Origin: JBGVSA01 sp041807905
GTDB lineage: Bacteria > Pseudomonadota > Gammaproteobacteria > Burkholderiales > Rhodocyclaceae
DNA length: 64,000 bases
Direction of reading: 5' to 3'
NCBI RefSeq assembly: GCF_041807905.1
Contig: NZ_JBGVSA010000003.1
Coordinates: 186,001 to 250,000 of the forward strand
The position numbers were made by a program, and so were the translations under genes. Below are positions 17,380 through 25,914 of the stretch, piece after piece. Each line of letters begins with the position of its first letter. Position 1 is the stretch's first letter. Under the pieces are notes generated by a model that was not told the origin of the DNA, searched no databases, and saw only the letters and a program-made list of their open reading frames with translations.

Positions 17380-19110
17380 ATGAGCGATACGCTGATGCTG
17401 ATCCTGCGACGCATGCGTCGGCCGCTGATCGTCATCATCACGGTGCTGTCGATCTCAGTGTTCGGGCTGGCCCACATGCCGGGTGTGGATGCCGACGGCA
17501 ACCCGGCGACGCTGGGCTATTTCCACGCCCTGTACATCGTCAGCTATACCGCCACGACGATCGGCTATGGCGAGGTGCCCTACCCGTTTTCCGAAGCACA
17601 GCGGGCGTGGGTGATCTTCTCGATCTATCTGTCGGTGACGACCTGGGCCTACGCCGTGGGCAGCATTCTGCATATGATGCGCGACCCGGCGTTCCGCGCC
17701 GCCATGGCGCGTAACCAGTTCAATGCACGGGTACGACGGCTGGAAGAGCCCTTCATCCTGATCGTCGGCTATGGACAGAGTGGCATGCTGCTGGCCCGCA
17801 TGCTCGACCGCATCGGTTGGCGAACGGTGATCGTGGAGGTACGCCCCGAACGCGCGGGGCGCGCCGATCTCGAAGAGTACGTACGTGCGCCGATCGTGCT
17901 GGCTGCGGACGGGCGCCTGCCGGAAGTGCTCGTCGATGCCGGCGTGACGTCCCGCATGTGCCAGGTAATGGTCGTGCTCAGCGGCAACGACGAAACCGTC
18001 CAGTCGGTCGCCGTCAGCGGCACCATCCTGAACCCGGGCCTGCGGATCATTGCCCGGGTCACCGCGCCGATTGCCACGGAAAACCTGGACCCGTTCCCTC
18101 GTATCGAGACGGTCAATGCCTTCGAGAGCTTCGCCTCGAACATCGGGCTCGATCTCGGCTCGCCAGAAACGCTGCGTATCGAAGAGTGGCTGACTGGTCT
18201 GCCCGGCTCGCCCCGGCCCGACATCCTTGGCTTGCCAATGGGGCACTGGATCATCTGCGGGTTCGGTCGGTTCGGCTATTACGCTTCGCTGGCGCTCGAG
18301 AAAGCCGGGGCGACGTGGACGGCCATCGACGACAATCCGGCGCTCAAGGACCATCCCAACCTGCTGCGACGGACCTATAGCCGCGAGGCGCTGCATGAGG
18401 CCGGTATCGATCGCGCCGTCGGCCTGCTGGTCGGCACCGATCAGGACCCGATCAACCTCGCCGCGGTCAACCGCGCGCGTCAGATCAACCCGAAACTGTT
18501 CATCGCCATCCGTCAGACGCACGCCATGAACGCCAGCCTGATCGAGGCGGCGCGCGCCGACGTTCGCTTCATTCAGGCGGATGTCATCTCGCACGAAGTG
18601 CGGCAACTGATCACGTCGCCGCTGCTCAACCGTTTCCTGAACGCCGTGCGGTCCAACACGGGCGATCTCGTTGAGCGCACGGGCTCGGCGCTGGAAGCGG
18701 CGGTGGGCGATTCGGTGCCGTTCCTGTGGGTGCTCAGTTGCATGACGTCCTATCCGGGCCTGCGTGAGGCCCTGTCACCCGACGCCGATCCGCCGCTGAT
18801 GATCGCGGACTTCCTGACGCACCCAAACAACGCCCCGCAACTCCTTTCTGCCACGCCCTTGCTGATGTTGCGCGGACGCGAGCAGATCCTGCTGCCATCG
18901 CCGGACACCGTGCTCAAGGCTGGTGACAAAGTGCTGTTTGCGGGCAACTGGGACGCCGAACAGCTACAGCGGCAATACCTCTATTCGCCGTCTCCGCCCC
19001 AGGCAATGCGCAAGGGCACCGAGCCGCCCAGGAGCTGGTTGTTCAGACAGTTGGCAAAGCGGCATGCGCGATTGCACGCCCGAAATGAGAAGCGGGTACG
19101 ACCGATATGA
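17380..19110 (+). CDS. Potassium channel protein with two RCK (TrkA-N) domains
   Basis: 576 residues. A two-helix pore module at the N-terminus carries the K+ selectivity filter TTIGYGE (residues 59-65). Two Rossmann RCK domains follow, one starting ILIVGYGQSGMLLARML (about residue 126), the other WIICGFGRFGYYASLAL (about residue 288). A TrkA-C-like segment with LLPSPDTVLKAGDKVLFAGN ends the protein. It probably gates K+ flux in response to nucleotides or ligands. The tandem RCK arrangement within one chain resembles BK/GsuK-like channels. Confidence 0.85.
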   Translation: MSDTLMLILRRMRRPLIVIITVLSISVFGLAHMPGVDADGNPATLGYFHALYIVSYTATTIGYGEVPYPFSEAQRAWVIFSIYLSVTTWAYAVGSILHMMRDPAFRAAMARNQFNARVRRLEEPFILIVGYGQSGMLLARMLDRIGWRTVIVEVRPERAGRADLEEYVRAPIVLAADGRLPEVLVDAGVTSRMCQVMVVLSGNDETVQSVAVSGTILNPGLRIIARVTAPIATENLDPFPRIETVNAFESFASNIGLDLGSPETLRIEEWLTGLPGSPRPDILGLPMGHWIICGFGRFGYYASLALEKAGATWTAIDDNPALKDHPNLLRRTYSREALHEAGIDRAVGLLVGTDQDPINLAAVNRARQINPKLFIAIRQTHAMNASLIEAARADVRFIQADVISHEVRQLITSPLLNRFLNAVRSNTGDLVERTGSALEAAVGDSVPFLWVLSCMTSYPGLREALSPDADPPLMIADFLTHPNNAPQLLSATPLLMLRGREQILLPSPDTVLKAGDKVLFAGNWDAEQLQRQYLYSPSPPQAMRKGTEPPRSWLFRQLAKRHARLHARNEKRVRPI

Positions 19111-19121
19111 CCGTACCCGCT
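19091..19121 (-). terminator. Inverted repeat at the end of ffs and of the K+ channel gene
   Basis: AGCGGGTACG (19091-19100) is perfectly complementary to CGTACCCGCT (19112-19121). The stem lies over the last codons of the channel gene and directly 3' of the SRP RNA on the minus strand, where TCTCATTTC follows. It probably ends ffs transcription, but the T-run is poor. Confidence 0.4.
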
Positions 19122-19130
19122 GAATGAGGC

Positions 19131-19226
19131 GGCGAGCCTGACCCCCGGCACTTGCAGGAAGCGGTTATGGCTGCTTCCTTCCGGACCTGACCAGATTCCC
19201 ACGCTGCAATGCGAGGAGACCCGCCG
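19131..19226 (-). ncRNA. ffs: 4.5S RNA of the signal recognition particle (small bacterial type)
   Basis: The minus strand contains GGTCAGGTCCGGAAGGAAGC followed by AGCC, the invariant Ffh-binding apical region. The two arms pair: GGCGGG at the 5' end with CTCGCC at the 3' end, giving a single long hairpin of about 96 nt. A -10-like TATGCT on the minus strand (19238-19233) lies 7 bases before the inferred 5' end. It binds Ffh to target nascent membrane proteins to SecYEG. The ends are approximate by a few bases. Confidence 0.93.
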
Positions 19227-19322
19227 TGCCGAAGCATATCACGGACGGCAGCCCCGCCGCCGCCACTTTCATGTCTGCATAAACACCGTCGCGGCGACTT
19301 CATTCATTAATACAATCACGCA

Positions 19323-19547
19323 ACGCAATATCGATGCTTTTTTATGATGACGATTTGCCCTGCGTAACAGTTCGCTCGCAGACCGTCCTACTGGCCCGAA
19401 GAGGCATTCCCTGGACGCGTCGCGCGCCTCTCACACCGGTCCACCAGTCGAGCGCCTGCGGCGAGCGCGCGGCAAGGCGCTCGACATTTTCTGACGCCAC
19501 AACCCTATCAATTCATGCGAACCGGCACGCCTTGGCGTGCCCTTTTT
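19323..19547 (+). ncRNA. Candidate small RNA defined by an orphan terminator
   Basis: An intrinsic terminator at 19524-19547 has no upstream gene on its strand, because the nearest plus-strand gene stops at 19110 and the SRP RNA intervenes on the other strand. TACAAT at 19311-19316 would start a transcript near 19323, giving about 225 nt. No good -35 is visible and I recognise no RNA family. This is an inference from signals only. Confidence 0.35.
19524..19547 (+). terminator. Intrinsic terminator without an upstream gene
   Basis: GGCACGC (19524-19530), loop CTTG, GCGTGCC (19535-19541), then CTTTTT. The T-run is on the plus strand only. Confidence 0.75.
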
Positions 19548-19596
19548 GTTATCAGGGCTGACTACATTTGCTGACACTGCCATGCAGGGAAAAAGC

Positions 19597-19624
19597 ACCG
19601 GAATCTAGTTCCAAACGGTATAAT
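19597..19624 (+). promoter_or_regulatory. marR promoter -10 with possible operator
   Basis: A perfect TATAAT lies at 19619-19624, 33 bases before the marR start. The preceding segment contains the inverted repeats GGAA-N5-TTCC and ACCG...CGGT (19597-19619), which would let a MarR dimer cover the promoter. No consensus -35 is present. Confidence 0.45.
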
Positions 19625-19656
19625 TTCACCCGGTCTTTTCTGACCAGGAGCGTCGA

Positions 19657-20151
19657 ATGACTACTTTCGAAGACCGAATCGGGCGTTATTTCGAGCAGTA
19701 CCCTTCCGCTCCGCGCTCCGCGCTTGTCGCATCGAGACTGATCTTTTTCGTGGCGCAGCGCCTCGATCAATACATCGATACCGCCCTGGCACCCTATGGG
19801 CTCCAACGGCGCCAGTACTTGCTGATGACGGTACTGGCCAGCAAAGAGCGAGCGAATCGTGTCATCACGCCATCCGAACTGGGCGAAATACTCGACGCCA
19901 CCCGCACGCAGATCACCCGCCTTCTCGATGGGCTGGAAGCGCGCGGATTGGTACAGCGCAACCCCGTGCTAAAGGACCGGCGCAGCTTCGCGGTCGATCT
20001 CACTCAGACGGGCGAAGCGCTCTTCAGACAAGCGACGCCGGCAGTCCACGGTGCGCACGAACGCCTATGGGAAGAACTCGGCACCAAAGCAACCACGCAG
20101 ACAATCGAACACTTGCGGCAGCTCTACCGCCATCTGGGTGGCGAGCAATAA
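19657..20151 (+). CDS. MarR family transcriptional regulator
   Basis: 164 residues with a winged helix: ITPSELGEILDATRTQITRLLDGLEARGLVQRNPVLKDRRSFAVDL holds the recognition helix and the wing with the conserved Asp-Arg-Arg. ACCAGGAG precedes the ATG. It is the first gene of a two-gene unit with an MFS exporter (12 bases downstream), the standard arrangement in which the repressor responds to the exporter's substrates. Closest in style to EmrR/MprA-type regulators. Confidence 0.9.
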   Translation: MTTFEDRIGRYFEQYPSAPRSALVASRLIFFVAQRLDQYIDTALAPYGLQRRQYLLMTVLASKERANRVITPSELGEILDATRTQITRLLDGLEARGLVQRNPVLKDRRSFAVDLTQTGEALFRQATPAVHGAHERLWEELGTKATTQTIEHLRQLYRHLGGEQ

Positions 20152-20162
20152 GAGCCTCCACC

Positions 20163-21701
20163 ATGCAGCGCCGTCTTCATGCCTGGGTCCGGCTGAGCAA
20201 GCAACGCCTTTTGATGGCCTTGCTGGCGCTGATGACGGGCGTGGAGTTTCTCGAAAACCTCATGTTCGTCTTTGGCGCCACCCACATCATGGGTGGCATC
20301 GGCGCTTCGCCACGCGAGTTCGCGCTGGCGCAGGCCGCCTACGCCATGGGCAGCATGATCATGATCGTCAAGCAGCAATGGCTGGCGGCGCATTACGGCT
20401 ATCGCCGCTATCTGACGGTCGCGCTGGCGATATTCCTTGCGGGTACGCTGGCCTGCGCCAACGCCGAGAGCATCGGCATGCTGATCGCATTTCGCTTCGT
20501 GCAGGGGATCGGTGGCGGCGCATTGTTCACGAGCAGCCGGATTCTGGTGAACCTGTTGTTCAAGCCCGCTGACCGGCCACGCGCAGTGAAGCACTTCATG
20601 ATCGGCATCTTCGGCGCTTCGGCACTCGCCCCCGGACTTGCCGCCGAATTGATGGAACACGGCACCTGGCAGACGATCTTCTACGGCGCCGTGCCATTCG
20701 CGGTGATCGCCCTGATCGGTGCGGCGACACTGCTGCCCCAGGCAGAGCCACGCGACGACGAACGCACCTGGGAAATCGCTCCGCTGCTTCTCTTTGCCTC
20801 GGCAGTGGTGGTGCTGCAATTCATGCTGAGCGAATTGCGCTACGACATCTTCGCCCACCCCATCCACCTGATCGCGCTGGGAACGCTAGGCCTGTCCATG
20901 CTGGGGGGGTTTGTCTACCACCAGTGGCACCATCCCGCACCGCTGCTGCATGTTCGCACCCTGCATGACCCGACGTACCTGACCGGCCTGGTGCTGTACT
21001 TCATGTACTACACCCTGACCAACTTCGCAGGCTACGTGTTTCCGGTATTCGCCGAACAGGCGCTCGGCGTGCCGCTGCGCGTGGCCGGCTGGCTCAACAG
21101 TTTCGCCGGGGCCATCAGCCTGTGCGCCATCCTGGTCTATCTGAAGGTAGCCAAGCGCTTTCCTCGCAAGCGGCCCTTGATGATCTGTGGCGCCATGACG
21201 ATGGTATTCACAGCGTTGTGGTATTCGCACCTGCCCCCCAACGCGACGGTCGGCATGCTCGCGTTCGGCCTGATTCCGAAAGGACTGTTCGGCGTATTGC
21301 TCGTCATCCCCATCGCCGGCCTGACTTTTCGCGGGCTCGGCGACGATGGCTTTCCGCATGGTTATCAGAGCAAGAACCTGATCCGGCAGTTGGCGACCTC
21401 ATCATCCAGCGCGCTTGCTGCCGTGCTGCTCAACAATCGGCAATTCGCGGTGCACAGCCATCTCGCGAGCCACGTTCAGCCGGACAACCCGGCCATCTCG
21501 CAATGGATGAGCCAGATGCAGCACGCGCTGATGGCGCAGGGCATGGATGCGGCGACGGCGTGGCAAGGTGCTTTGGCAGAGCTGAGCGCAACGCTCAACC
21601 GACAGGCCCTGCTCATCGCCTGCGGGGACATCTACCGCCTGCTCGCCGCGTTCGCGCTGCTCACGGCAATCGTGGTGTGGGCACAGCGACGACTGCCCTG
21701 A
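20163..21701 (+). CDS. MFS transporter, DHA2/EmrB-like
   Basis: 512 residues from ATG 20163, with about 14 predicted membrane helices. Visible motifs include LMTGVEFLENLMFVFGATHI in helix 1 and RFVQGIGGGALFTSSRILV (motif C-like region). Length and helix number fit the drug:H+ antiporter-2 family, and the adjacent MarR gene supports a role in exporting a toxic compound. No membrane-fusion partner (EmrA) is in the window. A frame extending to 20067 overlaps marR and is unlikely. Confidence 0.85.
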   Translation: MQRRLHAWVRLSKQRLLMALLALMTGVEFLENLMFVFGATHIMGGIGASPREFALAQAAYAMGSMIMIVKQQWLAAHYGYRRYLTVALAIFLAGTLACANAESIGMLIAFRFVQGIGGGALFTSSRILVNLLFKPADRPRAVKHFMIGIFGASALAPGLAAELMEHGTWQTIFYGAVPFAVIALIGAATLLPQAEPRDDERTWEIAPLLLFASAVVVLQFMLSELRYDIFAHPIHLIALGTLGLSMLGGFVYHQWHHPAPLLHVRTLHDPTYLTGLVLYFMYYTLTNFAGYVFPVFAEQALGVPLRVAGWLNSFAGAISLCAILVYLKVAKRFPRKRPLMICGAMTMVFTALWYSHLPPNATVGMLAFGLIPKGLFGVLLVIPIAGLTFRGLGDDGFPHGYQSKNLIRQLATSSSSALAAVLLNNRQFAVHSHLASHVQPDNPAISQWMSQMQHALMAQGMDAATAWQGALAELSATLNRQALLIACGDIYRLLAAFALLTAIVVWAQRRLP

Positions 21702-21712
21702 ACAGCGAAAGA

Positions 21713-22333
21713 TCAGCGTTCAGAGCCGTCCGCCGCCAGCCGATCGGCCATGCGCACAAGTTCGGGAACGGTGCGCGCACCAAGCCGCTCCATGACGCGC
21801 GCGCGATGCAGCTTGACGGTACGTTCGGCGATGCCCAGTTGCTCGGCGATCTCGCGGTTGGGCAGGCCGGCGGTGACCCGATCGAATACGCTGCGATCAC
21901 GATCCGAAAGCGATTCGAACCGCACCCGAAACGTGCGCTCGCCAGAGCGTCGCTCACGGGCGGCACGATCAGCAACCAACGCGCCCTCAACCGTTGCAAC
22001 CAACTTGGCGCGATCGATGGGTTTGGTGAGAAAGTCTACGGCGCCCAGCTTCATCGCGGCGACCGTCGTCGGCACATCAAGGTAGCCCGACAGGAAGATC
22101 ACGGGCGGCGGATCGGCCCGGCGCGCCAGCGCAATCTGCAATTCGATGCCGGTCGGGCCCGGCATGTTGACGTCGAGGATGAAACACCCGGGGGCGCTGC
22201 ACTCGGGTTCGATCAGCACCTCGCCCACCGAAGCATAGGCCCTCACAGCGTAGCCTTCGGTACGCAGAAGTCTTACCAGCGCGGTACGGAACGATGCGTC
22301 GTCGTCGACCACGTGGATAATCGCCTCGCTCAT
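21713..22333 (-). CDS. FixJ/NarL-type response regulator
   Basis: 206 residues. The receiver domain has VVDDDASFR at the acidic pocket, the phosphoacceptor Asp in CFILDVNMPGPTG, and the conserved Lys in DFLTKPID. The C-terminal LuxR-type helix-turn-helix reads LSDRDRSVFDRVTAGLPNRE followed by IAEQLGIAERTVKLHRARV. It overlaps the start of its kinase-encoding partner by four bases, so both are made together. Targets are unknown; the secreted repeat protein gene upstream is a candidate. Confidence 0.9.
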   Translation of the reverse strand: MSEAIIHVVDDDASFRTALVRLLRTEGYAVRAYASVGEVLIEPECSAPGCFILDVNMPGPTGIELQIALARRADPPPVIFLSGYLDVPTTVAAMKLGAVDFLTKPIDRAKLVATVEGALVADRAARERRSGERTFRVRFESLSDRDRSVFDRVTAGLPNREIAEQLGIAERTVKLHRARVMERLGARTVPELVRMADRLAADGSER

Positions 22334-23184
22334 GCTGCATTCCTCCGATCCTGGCGAATGGCCGGCACAACGAACGTCGCCACCGTGCCGCCACCCTGGC
22401 GATCCTCGATGGAGATGCTGCCGTTGTGACGATCAATGATCGTCTTGACGATGGACAGCCCAAGCCCGAGTCCGTGTGGCTTGGTGGTGTAGAACGACTC
22501 AAAAGCGCGCTCGCGCGCTTCTCCTCGCAAACCCTGGCCCCGATCGAGCACCGCACAAGCCACGCTCTTGTCTGCGCAGAGCGTACGCACGATGATCAGA
22601 CCTGCCTCGCCGCCGCCTTCATGGCAGGCGTCGATGGCATTGAGCAGCAGGTTGAGCAGCACCTGCTGCAACTGCGTGCGGTCCCCCAACACATCGGGCA
22701 GACCATCTTCCAGTTCGAGCGCGATGCGCAGTTCGGCCTTGCGCGCGGCGCCCCGTACCAGGGAGACGCTCTCGACCACGATTTCGTTGAGCGACAGTCC
22801 GCGCAGTTCCAACTGTTCCTTGCCGAGCAATGCACGCAACTGGCGGATGACCTTGGTGGCCCGCATATCGTCAGCACGCACATCCGCCAGAATCTGGCGC
22901 ACTTCATCGATGGGCGGGGCGGCGCGCTGCAGGAGCATTTCTGCCGCCTCGGCGTTACTCAGGATGGCGCCGAGCGGCTGGTGGATCTCATGCGCAATCG
23001 ACGCCGTCAGCTCCCCCACCGTCACCAGGCGCGAAGCGTGTGCTAGCTCGGTGCGATAGCGGATCGCCTGGGCCTCGCTGGCCATGCGATGACGGCGTTC
23101 GCGCCACCACGCGAACGCCAGCACTCCAATTGCGATCAATGCCACCAGCGTCAACATAAGGCCGGCCGCTGTGTCCTGCGCCAT
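22330..23184 (-). CDS. Sensor histidine kinase with one membrane helix
   Basis: 284 residues, short for the class. One N-terminal membrane helix (residues 9-27) is followed directly by a HisKA-type dimerisation domain with H-box TASIAHEIHQPLGAILSNAE and an ATPase domain with N-box QQVLLNLLLNAIDAC, DRGQGL and HGLGLGLSIV. No PAS or periplasmic sensor domain is present. The H-box is of the FixL/TodS kind that pairs with FixJ-like regulators, in agreement with the overlapping gene. Confidence 0.88.
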   Translation of the reverse strand: MAQDTAAGLMLTLVALIAIGVLAFAWWRERRHRMASEAQAIRYRTELAHASRLVTVGELTASIAHEIHQPLGAILSNAEAAEMLLQRAAPPIDEVRQILADVRADDMRATKVIRQLRALLGKEQLELRGLSLNEIVVESVSLVRGAARKAELRIALELEDGLPDVLGDRTQLQQVLLNLLLNAIDACHEGGGEAGLIIVRTLCADKSVACAVLDRGQGLRGEARERAFESFYTTKPHGLGLGLSIVKTIIDRHNGSISIEDRQGGGTVATFVVPAIRQDRRNAA

Positions 23185-23308
23185 CGCTCTGCCTCACGGA
23201 ACCGACTTCGCTCGCGTCAGCGCCGGAGCGCTGCCGTCCCAGGAACACATCAGACCTCGCCGCGGCCCACCTGTCAGCTGTCACTTCGGGCAACTCATGC
23301 CATCCGGA

Positions 23309-25795
23309 TCAGCGACGGAAATGGAAACCGCCCCCCATGGGCCGGTGGAATCCACCCGCGCCGCCCAGAGGGCGATTGAAACCCTGCGAAGGACGATTGA
23401 ATTGCGCACCGTTCTGCCGGAATGCATTGGCCCGGGCTTCGCCAAGATTGCGGCCGCTCTGGTCGCGGTTCAACTGCTGGATGTTCTCTTGCGAAAGCTG
23501 GCCGCCACCACCGTTGGCCCGCCGCTCCTGTAGTTGCTGCTGACCTTGCTGCAGACGCTCCTGCGCCTGCTGCTGGTTCACCGGCTGCCAGTGATCCGGG
23601 TTGTTCGGATCGTATTTATAGACCTGCCCGTCCTTGGCGCCGTAAAAGTTGTTGTTGACGTGCCCCACCGCGCCCTGGTCGGTGCGCACACCACCCATGT
23701 TGACGGTGCCGCCGGGTGTGCTGATGGTGCCCCGATTGATCGTTGCCTGATTACCTGTGTTCTCATTGCCGATAGTGACGCGACCACCGGAAGCGACCGT
23801 CCCCGTGCGCGCATTGACGGCAGTGCCGCGACCGCCGTAGGCGTAGTTGCCGGTATAGACGTTATCGACAGCGCCCTGCCGGCCCGCGACCATGGTGCCG
23901 GTGCGCGAGTTGTAGGCCGTACCGTAGCGCCCTGCGAACTGGTTGCCGGTATATGCGTCGTACCCTCCAAAGCCGCGGCTGACACTTTGAACGTTCCCCC
24001 AGCGGTTGTAGATGTTGCCCGTCGTACCCGCCCAGCCGCCAGGGCCCCACGCTGTCACGCCGCCATAGGCGTTGTAGTAGGCGCCACCCCAGTACGGTCC
24101 CCACCAAGGCGCTGGTGGATACCACCAGCCCACGCCCGCATAACCCCAGCCCCATCCAAAACCAAAACCGAAAGCCCAGCCGCCCCACGGCGTCCAGCAG
24201 ATGCTCACGCCCACGCCGTAGGTCACCGGGGGGCCATACCAGTACGTGCCGACCCAGGGGGTGTAGGCGTAGCCGGTTCCATACACCACCACGCCGTCAC
24301 TGGTGACGATCGTGCCGTAGTACCCGGAGGTGTAGCCAACGACGACGACTGTCGGCGTCACGTCATAGATCTTCACGTAGGTCACGTAATGCAGCGAGGA
24401 ACTGACCGGAATCGAATAGATCACCGCCGGCACACTCGTCGCCACGGTCCACGGGCCGTCCACACCTGTCGCGACGAACCACACGCCGTTATGCAAGGCG
24501 TACCAGGTGTGGTCATCCACGCGAATGATGGGGTCGGCCGCGTTGATGACATAGGACAGCGGCGTCCCCGTAATGGCCCCCAACTGAGGCGCCCCGTCCA
24601 CTACCGAAGTGAAGGAGGTCTTCGTCCGATCGACCTTTGCTGTCTGCGGAATGTCCGCAGCCACCACGGCTTCGCGCGCCTGTTGCGTGCCGGGGATCGA
24701 GGCTTTCACGTTCTCCTTGGGCGAGTCATTCGGAATCTTGGCGAAGTCCGCGGGCAGGCTCGTCGGCTGGACATAGGTCCACGGCCCCTCCAGCGAATCC
24801 GCCTGGAACCAGCGGCCGGACACCAGCACGTAACTCTTCTGGTTGCCCATGAACTTGAAGACGTTGGCAGTCGTGTTGGTGACGTACAGAAGATCGGTGC
24901 CCGCAAGTTGCGCGTAGTTCGGCGTGCCGTCGGTCACGACCAACTCTGCCGGCGCCGTGGAGACGAATACGACGGGAGGCTTGCCGCCGGGGAGGCTCTT
25001 GAGCGAAGGCGGCTTGCCGCCTGCTTTGTCGGGCTGGCCGGCGAGCATGTCGATCTGTCGGTTTTCGCGGGCCAGCGCTTCTGCCGCTGCGGCGCCGGCC
25101 GGCGCCTTTTGGGCCACCGACCACGGCCCTTCTAGCTTGTCGGCCGTGAGATAGCCGTCCATGAAGTGCAGGTAGTACCGACCTGCCGCGTCGCGCATGA
25201 GCAGCACGCGAGTGTTGAGCACGCGCTCGAGCGGCGCGCTGCCGACTTTCTGCCAGTGTGGCTCGCCGTCAACGTAGACGAGCAACGCCGGCACTTCGGA
25301 GAAGATCAGCTTGGGCGGATCGTTCCGCACCGGCTGCGCCTGGCCTTTCCGCTCGGCCTGCGTCTGCGCCTGGGCGGCTTCGAGCCGGTCGAGCGAAATG
25401 ACGGACACATCACGCAGCAGGGCATTGCGCGCCGTCGCGATGAAATTGGCCTCGCGCTGAGGGGCGGAAGGGAACTTGGCCTCCAGGCCATTGATGCGAT
25501 CGAGCCGCACAGAGCGCGACGACCGATCGATGAGAAGCGTGGCGTCAAGATCCAGTACGCCATAGGTGGGCTGCTTGTCGCCAGGAAACGTCACCGCCAT
25601 CGCCGCATGCGCCTGCAGTCGGTTGTCCCGCCACGCATCGAGCTGCGGCTGGAACACCTCGATCTGCATGCCGCCGGCATTGATATTCCGGGGCCAGCCT
25701 GCAGGCTCCGGCGCCACTGCAAGCGCCAGAGTTCCCCACAAAAATTGCGCAACGAAGAGGAAAACCACCCACGCCTGCCGGCCGTTTCGCGTCAT
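23309..25795 (-). CDS. Large secreted protein: three GPW repeats, then aromatic/glycine and YTGN-type repeats
   Basis: 828 residues with a signal peptide (hydrophobic 9-26, cleavage near ALAVA). Residues 166-227, 280-341 and 396-452 form three related repeats of the shape DG-x-P...GT-x-L-x-YV-x-N, Y-x-L-x2-G-x-WF-x-A-x-L-x-GPW (for example GRWFQADSLEGPWTYV). Residues 480-590 are extremely rich in Gly, Tyr and Trp (AFGFGFGWGWGYAGVGWW), residues 605-690 carry short TGN/RTGT repeats like a beta-roll, and the tail is Gln/Arg/Gly-rich. Related proteins are sometimes labelled carbohydrate-binding family V/XII, without proven activity. Cell-surface or envelope location is likely; function unknown. 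Confidence 0.75.
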   Translation of the reverse strand: MTRNGRQAWVVFLFVAQFLWGTLALAVAPEPAGWPRNINAGGMQIEVFQPQLDAWRDNRLQAHAAMAVTFPGDKQPTYGVLDLDATLLIDRSSRSVRLDRINGLEAKFPSAPQREANFIATARNALLRDVSVISLDRLEAAQAQTQAERKGQAQPVRNDPPKLIFSEVPALLVYVDGEPHWQKVGSAPLERVLNTRVLLMRDAAGRYYLHFMDGYLTADKLEGPWSVAQKAPAGAAAAEALARENRQIDMLAGQPDKAGGKPPSLKSLPGGKPPVVFVSTAPAELVVTDGTPNYAQLAGTDLLYVTNTTANVFKFMGNQKSYVLVSGRWFQADSLEGPWTYVQPTSLPADFAKIPNDSPKENVKASIPGTQQAREAVVAADIPQTAKVDRTKTSFTSVVDGAPQLGAITGTPLSYVINAADPIIRVDDHTWYALHNGVWFVATGVDGPWTVATSVPAVIYSIPVSSSLHYVTYVKIYDVTPTVVVVGYTSGYYGTIVTSDGVVVYGTGYAYTPWVGTYWYGPPVTYGVGVSICWTPWGGWAFGFGFGWGWGYAGVGWWYPPAPWWGPYWGGAYYNAYGGVTAWGPGGWAGTTGNIYNRWGNVQSVSRGFGGYDAYTGNQFAGRYGTAYNSRTGTMVAGRQGAVDNVYTGNYAYGGRGTAVNARTGTVASGGRVTIGNENTGNQATINRGTISTPGGTVNMGGVRTDQGAVGHVNNNFYGAKDGQVYKYDPNNPDHWQPVNQQQAQERLQQGQQQLQERRANGGGGQLSQENIQQLNRDQSGRNLGEARANAFRQNGAQFNRPSQGFNRPLGGAGGFHRPMGGGFHFRR

Positions 25796-25914
25796 TGGTC
25801 TCTCCGATTTCTATCTCTGAGGATAGACGAGATCATGACATTCGCAAGGCATCGCCACCTTGCGTTAAGTGGAAACGACGCGGATCCGAAAGGGCCGGCT
25901 CACTGCGATGCCGA

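Larger units (their letters stand above)
19227..19656. other. 430-base intergenic region between ffs and marR
   Basis: It holds the ffs promoter on the minus strand, a candidate plus-strand transcription unit (-10-like TACAAT 19311-19316, intrinsic terminator 19524-19547), and the marR promoter. I see no convincing protein gene: a 75-codon frame at 19334-19561 has no family resemblance and no ribosome-binding site. Confidence 0.6.

Noticed and set aside
19334..19561. A 75-codon frame in the ffs-marR gap
   Set aside because: No ribosome-binding site, no recognisable sequence, and it runs through the terminator hairpin.
23534..25135. A 533-codon plus-strand frame opposite the secreted repeat protein
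   Set aside because: The minus-strand protein has a signal peptide and internal repeats; the other strand has neither.
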